Under the pieces are notes generated by a model. That model made no database searches and had not been told where the DNA came from. It saw only the letters and a list, made by a program, of their open reading frames with translations. From contig CAYJOR010000046.1 in NCBI GenBank assembly GCA_964371865.1, positions 1 through 19,955 of the forward strand: DNA of 19,955 nt. Direction: 5' to 3'. The position numbers and the translations under genes were made by a program. The first letter of the stretch is position 1, and each line of letters opens with the position of its first letter. This DNA is from CAYJAZ01 sp964371865 (GTDB lineage: Bacteria; Desulfobacterota; Desulfovibrionia; Desulfovibrionales; Desulfovibrionaceae). Shown here piece by piece: positions 15,791 through 19,955 of the stretch.

Positions 15791-15803
15791 AATTTCTTTT
15801 TCT

Positions 15804-18020
15804 TTATTTTTTCTTTTCTGGATAAACAATTCTTTGGTGGAATAATCCATTTAGATTTCGTGTAAATGCGTCTGAAAGCATTGATAAATCTCTGAATGTC
15901 AGTTCAGATTCATCAAGTTGACCTTCCGCATAAATACCTTGAACAATACTATTCACATGAGATTGAATACGTGCCGGTGTTGGGTCTAAAAGTGTACGAC
16001 TAGAAGCTTCAATCGCGTCTGCTAAAATAAGAATAGCGGCTTCTTTTGATTTCGGTCTTTCATAAGGATAGGAATAATCGCTCTCTTGCGGCGGCTCACT
16101 TTCTCCAGTATGCGTATTCACAGCTTTGCTATAAAAATAGGTTATACATCTATTACCGTGATGCTGTCTAATAATATCAGTAATTTCTTTACCAAGATTG
16201 AACTTTTCTGCAAGCTCAACACCTTGTTTTACATGAGAAATAATAATAAGCGCACTCATAGCTGGAGCAAGAGTATCATGCTTATTCGGTATATTAATCT
16301 GATTTTCAATAAAGTATTCCGGACGAACTATCTTACCGATATCATGATAAAGAGCCGCAACCTTACAGAGCAAACTATTAGCATTAATAGCTTTTGCACC
16401 TGCTTCAACAAGATTTGATACCACGATTGAGTGATGATATGTTCCCGGAGCTGTCATCATAAGTTCTTGAAGAAGCGGTTGTTCTAAATTCATAAGTTCC
16501 ATAAGTCTAAATCTAGTTGTGAGGTTGAAAAACATCTCAACAATAGGGCTTAATGCAAATATAATAAAAAGCGATAACACCGAATTTAAACTTGCTGCCA
16601 TCATAACTGTTGGAAGGAGTTGAAGTTCAATAGCATTAAATAGTGCCGCACCAACAGCAAATATATTTTGTCCTAAGAATAGAACAAGTGTGCTTGCAAC
16701 TACGTCTTGCCTACTTTGTGAGCGAAGAATAAGCAAAGTATTAAACATTGCACTCAAGAAAAAGAAGATAAATAGCGCAATATTTCCATCTAAAAATAGA
16801 GTAGTAAATAATGAAAGAAGTATTCCTATACTAAAGAAACGCCTTGCAGAATAAATCAGAGCCGATAATCCCGCCGCACCTGCCACAGGAAAAGCAAAAG
16901 CCCATGTTGAAACCTGTTCCATTGTAAGGCTTTCTTGGAAAAACCAGCCAAGTAACCAACCACTCACACCAAACAAAAGAAGTAAAAAGCTAAAGAAAAC
17001 TTGCACTCTTGGATATAAACGAGTACCTGTTAGCCCAGCAGGAGAAAAGAAGAGACCATAAACAAATCCAAGAGAGACAATAAAAATACCGGCTACTTTT
17101 GCTAAATCAATATTTCTTGAAGAAAATTTATAAAGAGCCTGCATCTTTAGCTGTTGTTCACGACTTACTAAGTCGCCTTCTGCTGCTATAAGTTCGCCTT
17201 TTTGAATGTAGTAATATACAGGTGGAATTGCGGAAACAACATTAGTTGCTCTTTGCATTGTCACTTGATTATTCATCTGTAAGGTTGGAACTGCTAAGGA
17301 TTCCATAAGAGCGAGTAAAACTCTACGTTCCTCTTGAGTTATATCAGCATTTCTCAGTTCTTGCCCAATACTTAGATAGAAGGAGCTTAAATCAGGTAGT
17401 GGATGATTATTAGGAACAAGCAAAGACTCGGTTCCTGTTTCAGTATCTCGCACAAGTATAGCTGTTGGCTGTGTGCCTAGCTGATTTTTATCGGCAAAAA
17501 TACCTTGCAAAAGAATATTTTCTGCAAAAGGTAGAAGTTTTTCAGTAAGATACGCTTGTATCTCGTCAAAAGAAAGAGCTGAGAAGAAAGATCTATCAAA
17601 ATCTGTTCCATGTTGTTTATTGAAAGCACTTTGTATTTGACTAAGGCTATCAATATCTCGTCCTAGCGAAGAAATACTTGTAAGCAAACCAAGTGTATTC
17701 TCTCTAAACTTTTGAACTTTTCTTTTATCAAGGTCAAAAATTAAAGGTTGTAGAGCCATGGTTTGATCACGTCTAAGCTGAGTTGCATGCGGATCTTCAA
17801 TTTTTAGTGTGCGTTCGGCGTAAACATTGCTTTTTGCGGTTTCGCCGGCCATGAATAGAGAATTACTTTGCTCGTGATTTATACCTGCTAATAAAGAAAG
17901 TATTAGAACCGCAAAGAATATACTCCATGTAGACAAACCTGCATAATGATACGCAAGTGAGTTTCTAAGAAGCAGATAAATCTCTTTTAAGCTAAAGCTA
18001 TTTTTTTTGGTGTTTATCAT
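15804..18020 (-). CDS. 7TM-HD family protein, likely c-di-AMP phosphodiesterase (PgpH-like)
   Basis: Membrane protein of 738 residues: an N-terminal helix (about 35-55), a large extracytoplasmic 7TMR-HDED region (about 60-300), a seven-helix block (about 305-515) and a cytoplasmic HD domain with YHHSIVVSNL and the HD pair of ALYHDIGK near 559-560, plus HHG and the SKEAAILILADAIEASSR block. This matches PgpH/YqfF, which hydrolyses c-di-AMP; that activity is inferred from family. The start overlaps phoH by 23 bases; an upstream in-frame GTG at 18026 is an alternative. Adjacent phoH is the usual neighbour; the ybeY gene that often follows is not here. Confidence 0.9.
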   Translation of the reverse strand: MINTKKNSFSLKEIYLLLRNSLAYHYAGLSTWSIFFAVLILSLLAGINHEQSNSLFMAGETAKSNVYAERTLKIEDPHATQLRRDQTMALQPLIFDLDKRKVQKFRENTLGLLTSISSLGRDIDSLSQIQSAFNKQHGTDFDRSFFSALSFDEIQAYLTEKLLPFAENILLQGIFADKNQLGTQPTAILVRDTETGTESLLVPNNHPLPDLSSFYLSIGQELRNADITQEERRVLLALMESLAVPTLQMNNQVTMQRATNVVSAIPPVYYYIQKGELIAAEGDLVSREQQLKMQALYKFSSRNIDLAKVAGIFIVSLGFVYGLFFSPAGLTGTRLYPRVQVFFSFLLLLFGVSGWLLGWFFQESLTMEQVSTWAFAFPVAGAAGLSALIYSARRFFSIGILLSLFTTLFLDGNIALFIFFFLSAMFNTLLILRSQSRQDVVASTLVLFLGQNIFAVGAALFNAIELQLLPTVMMAASLNSVLSLFIIFALSPIVEMFFNLTTRFRLMELMNLEQPLLQELMMTAPGTYHHSIVVSNLVEAGAKAINANSLLCKVAALYHDIGKIVRPEYFIENQINIPNKHDTLAPAMSALIIISHVKQGVELAEKFNLGKEITDIIRQHHGNRCITYFYSKAVNTHTGESEPPQESDYSYPYERPKSKEAAILILADAIEASSRTLLDPTPARIQSHVNSIVQGIYAEGQLDESELTFRDLSMLSDAFTRNLNGLFHQRIVYPEKKK

Positions 18021-19017
18021 AAGCACTTACAATGCGACTCACCATAGGGTGGCGCACCACATCTTTATTTTGAAATTTATATATTCCAATACCTTGTGTA
18101 TCTTTTAATATATCAAGACTCTCAACAAGACCAGAACGAACAACACGCGGAGCCCATCTACCTTGTTGAACATTATCATAGACAGGAGTTGGTGGCAAGT
18201 CAATTTGTGTTACATCACCGGTAATTACCATTCTTGAACCAAATCCCATACGAGTTAAAAACATTTTCATCTGTTCAGGAGTTGTATTTTGTGCTTCGTC
18301 AAGAATAAGGAAAGCATCAGAAAGCGTTCTACCACGCATAAAAGCGAGCGGCGCAATTTCAATCATTCCAGCTTCTTGTCTTGCTACAAATTGGCTATGC
18401 CCGAGCATTTCATCAAGAGCATCAAAAAGCGGACGAAGGTAAGGGTCAACCTTATCAGTCATTGTGCCCGGCAAGAAACCAAGTTTTTCACCGGCTTCAA
18501 CTGCAGGGCGAGTAAGAATTATCTTTTTTACTCTCTTAGTCATTAAATAATGCAGACCCATGGCAACGGCAAGATATGTTTTACCCGTACCGGCAGGACC
18601 AATACCGAAAACTATCTCATTCTTTTGCATTAAATCTATATAACTTTTTTGAGATGCGTTACGTGCAATAATAGTTTTTTTAGGTGCTTTAATCACAGTA
18701 TAGTTTGTGAAGGTTGAGCCTATATTTGCATTAGGAGTTTCACTTAAAAGACTATACGCTTGTTCAAGCATTTCTGTTTTAACTATAAAGCCATCTTTTA
18801 CAAGGGCATAGCATTGTGTAAAAACATTTGCAATTGCATCAAGTTCTTTTTGAGTGATATTTTTATCAACAGATTTAATAAAAAGCTCGTTTCCCATTGA
18901 GGAAATTGCTGTGCCTGTTAAATCAGCCATAAAGTCTAAGTGACTATTTAAAGGACCAAATAGTAGGCTTGCATATTCATTATTATCAAAAGTGAGATGA
19001 GCGTGTTTTTCTTTCAT
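17998..19017 (-). CDS. PhoH-like ATPase
   Basis: Cytoplasmic P-loop NTPase, 339 residues. An N-terminal KH-like segment is followed by the ATPase core: Walker A GPAGTGKT (140-147), ILTRPAVEAGEKLGFLPG, Walker B ILDEAQN (DEAQN 240-244) and GDVTQIDLP. The family is tied to RNA metabolism and ribosome assembly, often next to ybeY and an HD-domain gene. An AAGAG sequence precedes the ATG, and the gene ends inside the start of the HD-domain gene, indicating coupled translation. 40 bases downstream of kdsB. Confidence 0.93.
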   Translation of the reverse strand: MKEKHAHLTFDNNEYASLLFGPLNSHLDFMADLTGTAISSMGNELFIKSVDKNITQKELDAIANVFTQCYALVKDGFIVKTEMLEQAYSLLSETPNANIGSTFTNYTVIKAPKKTIIARNASQKSYIDLMQKNEIVFGIGPAGTGKTYLAVAMGLHYLMTKRVKKIILTRPAVEAGEKLGFLPGTMTDKVDPYLRPLFDALDEMLGHSQFVARQEAGMIEIAPLAFMRGRTLSDAFLILDEAQNTTPEQMKMFLTRMGFGSRMVITGDVTQIDLPPTPVYDNVQQGRWAPRVVRSGLVESLDILKDTQGIGIYKFQNKDVVRHPMVSRIVSAYDKHQKK

Positions 19018-19057
19018 AAATTACTCTTAAAATTGTGAAAACAATACTTATATGCTT

Positions 19058-19801
19058 CTAAGGCATAAGAGCGCGAACTTTTTCTAAGTCTTCCGCTGTA
19101 TCTACACCAATTGAATAGTGTTCTGTAGTAACAACGTGAATTTGTATATTGTTTTCTAAAAGCCTGAGCTGTTCAAGCTTTTCTGTTTCCTCTAAATAAG
19201 AAGGTTTTAGCGATGTAAAAAGTTTCAATATGTCATAGCGAAAAGCATAAAGACCAACATGAGCATAAAAATCTAATCCCGATTCAAGTTCGCCGTCTCT
19301 ATTATGAGGAATAGGGGAACGGGAAAAATATAGTGCATTGCTATTAATGTCAAGCGTGATTTTTACCGTATTTGGCGATAGAAAACGTTCTTTATCTTGC
19401 AAGGTATTCAATTTATGACTTAAAGTTGTAACTTGCACCCCTGGTTTTTGTGAAAATGGTAAAATAAGCTGATTTAACATTTCAGGGTTAAGAAGTGGTT
19501 CGTCACCTTGTATATTAATGATTATTGAGTTATCAGGAAGTTTTAATATATCAGCGGCTTCTCGTATTCTATCAGAACCTGAATTATGGTCAAAGCTTGT
19601 CATAACACATGGAATGTTATATTTTGCTGCGCTTTCCTTAATTCTTTCATCGTCCGTAGCAAGATAAACTTTCTTGATATTCGCCAAGCTTGCCTGCTTA
19701 TACACATGCCAAAACATGGGTTTACCATTGATTTCTGCTAAAGGTTTACCCTCTAATCGTGAGCTTTTATATCGTGCTGGTATTATTCCGTAAACGTCCA
19801 T
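19058..19801 (-). CDS. kdsB: 3-deoxy-manno-octulosonate cytidylyltransferase
   Basis: Activates Kdo with CTP to CMP-Kdo for lipopolysaccharide inner core synthesis, showing a Gram-negative envelope. The 247-residue protein has the nucleotide-binding IIPARYKSSRLEGKPL start, YLATDDERI, the IQGDEPLL metal site and the FYAHVGLYAFR block, all typical, and normal length. The ribosome site AAGGA is 11 bases before ATG, somewhat far. First gene of the six-gene run, with a strong promoter just upstream. Confidence 0.96.
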   Translation of the reverse strand: MDVYGIIPARYKSSRLEGKPLAEINGKPMFWHVYKQASLANIKKVYLATDDERIKESAAKYNIPCVMTSFDHNSGSDRIREAADILKLPDNSIIINIQGDEPLLNPEMLNQLILPFSQKPGVQVTTLSHKLNTLQDKERFLSPNTVKITLDINSNALYFSRSPIPHNRDGELESGLDFYAHVGLYAFRYDILKLFTSLKPSYLEETEKLEQLRLLENNIQIHVVTTEHYSIGVDTAEDLEKVRALMP

Positions 19802-19835
19802 AATTAAAGCATTCCTTTACTCGTGAATAAGTTTT

Positions 19836-19864
19836 ATTATCTCCTATTTCTTTATTAAAGTCAA
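19836..19864 (-). promoter_or_regulatory. Strong sigma-70 promoter of the kdsB operon
   Basis: On the minus strand TTGACT (19864-19859) and GATAAT (19841-19836) are separated by exactly 17 bases, each one mismatch from consensus, about 35 bases before the kdsB start. This is the best promoter in the window and probably drives kdsB through recO. Confidence 0.75.
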
Positions 19865-19877
19865 TCTATCATATTTT

Positions 19878-19896
19878 TGTTCTTACATCTAGAACA
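19878..19896. repeat. Dyad TGTTCT-N7-AGAACA upstream of the kdsB promoter
   Basis: Perfect six-base arms with a seven-base spacer, located 13 bases upstream of the -35 box, a position suited to an activator or a second operator. The binding protein is unknown, and a dyad this short could be chance in AT-rich DNA. Confidence 0.35.
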
Positions 19897-19934
19897 GGTC
19901 ATTACAACTTATGATTTCTTAAGGGGGAAAACCA

Positions 19935-19953
19935 CGTTTTTTCTTAAAAAACG
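19935..19953. repeat. Hairpin CGTTTTTT-CTT-AAAAAACG at the right edge
   Basis: Perfect eight-base arms with a three-base loop. No adjacent T-run is visible on either strand before the window ends, so it may be part of a terminator for a gene outside the window or simple AT-rich symmetry. The 154 bases from kdsB to the right edge hold no gene that I can support. Confidence 0.35.
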
Positions 19954-19955
19954 AG

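Noticed and set aside
15791..15850. Upstream extension of rimO to 15850
   Set aside because: Extra 20 residues are Lys/Glu-rich and not part of RimO; the conserved N-terminus begins at the ATG at 15790.
16086..16418. 110-codon plus-strand open frame inside the HD-domain gene
   Set aside because: Antisense to the conserved HD domain coding sequence; composition looks like a shadow frame.

Overview
The window is an AT-rich bacterial segment whose gene families and order point to the Desulfovibrionales (Desulfobacterota), probably a low-GC, possibly host-associated or genome-reduced lineage related to Lawsonia. The main evidence is an rnf operon that begins with a decaheme c-type cytochrome and ends with apbE, an arrangement I know from Desulfovibrio. 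The taxon is inferred from content; no rRNA or other marker gene is present.

Layout. (1) 1-7155, minus strand: decaheme cytochrome - rnfC - rnfD - rnfG - rnfE - rnfA - rnfB - apbE, with a promoter region carrying a 16-bp palindrome upstream (about 7063-7095) and an intrinsic terminator downstream (71-116). This encodes a membrane ferredoxin-oxidising ion pump plus its flavin-attachment enzyme. RnfC lacks the glycine-rich nucleotide/FMN motif, so the cytochrome may be the electron partner in place of NAD. (2) 7155-8609, minus: NAD+ synthetase with an intact synthetase half and a shortened amidase half that has lost its catalytic residues. (3) 8794-11193, plus: a two-gene unit, a membrane-anchored TPR protein and a NifA-like GAF/AAA+/Fis regulator, closed by a strong terminator. 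The regulator's AAA+ domain is degenerate at nearly every catalytic motif. (4) 11199-11939, minus: an alpha/beta hydrolase. (5) 12116-19801, minus: an apparent six-gene operon kdsB - phoH - pgpH-like HD phosphodiesterase - rimO - META-domain lipoprotein - recO, with a very good sigma-70 promoter at 19836-19864.

How the genes work together: region 1 is one bioenergetic machine (RnfB takes electrons from ferredoxin, RnfA/RnfE hold an iron-sulfur site in the membrane, RnfD/RnfG carry covalent FMN added by ApbE, and the cytochrome sits on the periplasmic side). Region 5 is a housekeeping run (LPS precursor, RNA/ribosome-linked ATPase, c-di-AMP turnover, ribosomal protein S12 modification, envelope lipoprotein, recombination repair).

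Coding density is high and no non-coding stretch exceeds 300 bases. I saw no tRNA, rRNA, CRISPR array, insertion sequence or attachment site. The observations most worth a second look are the degenerate NifA-like regulator, the glutaminase-dead NadE, the motif-less RnfC next to a decaheme cytochrome, and the shortened ApbE whose N-terminus resembles a Tat signal that has lost both arginines.
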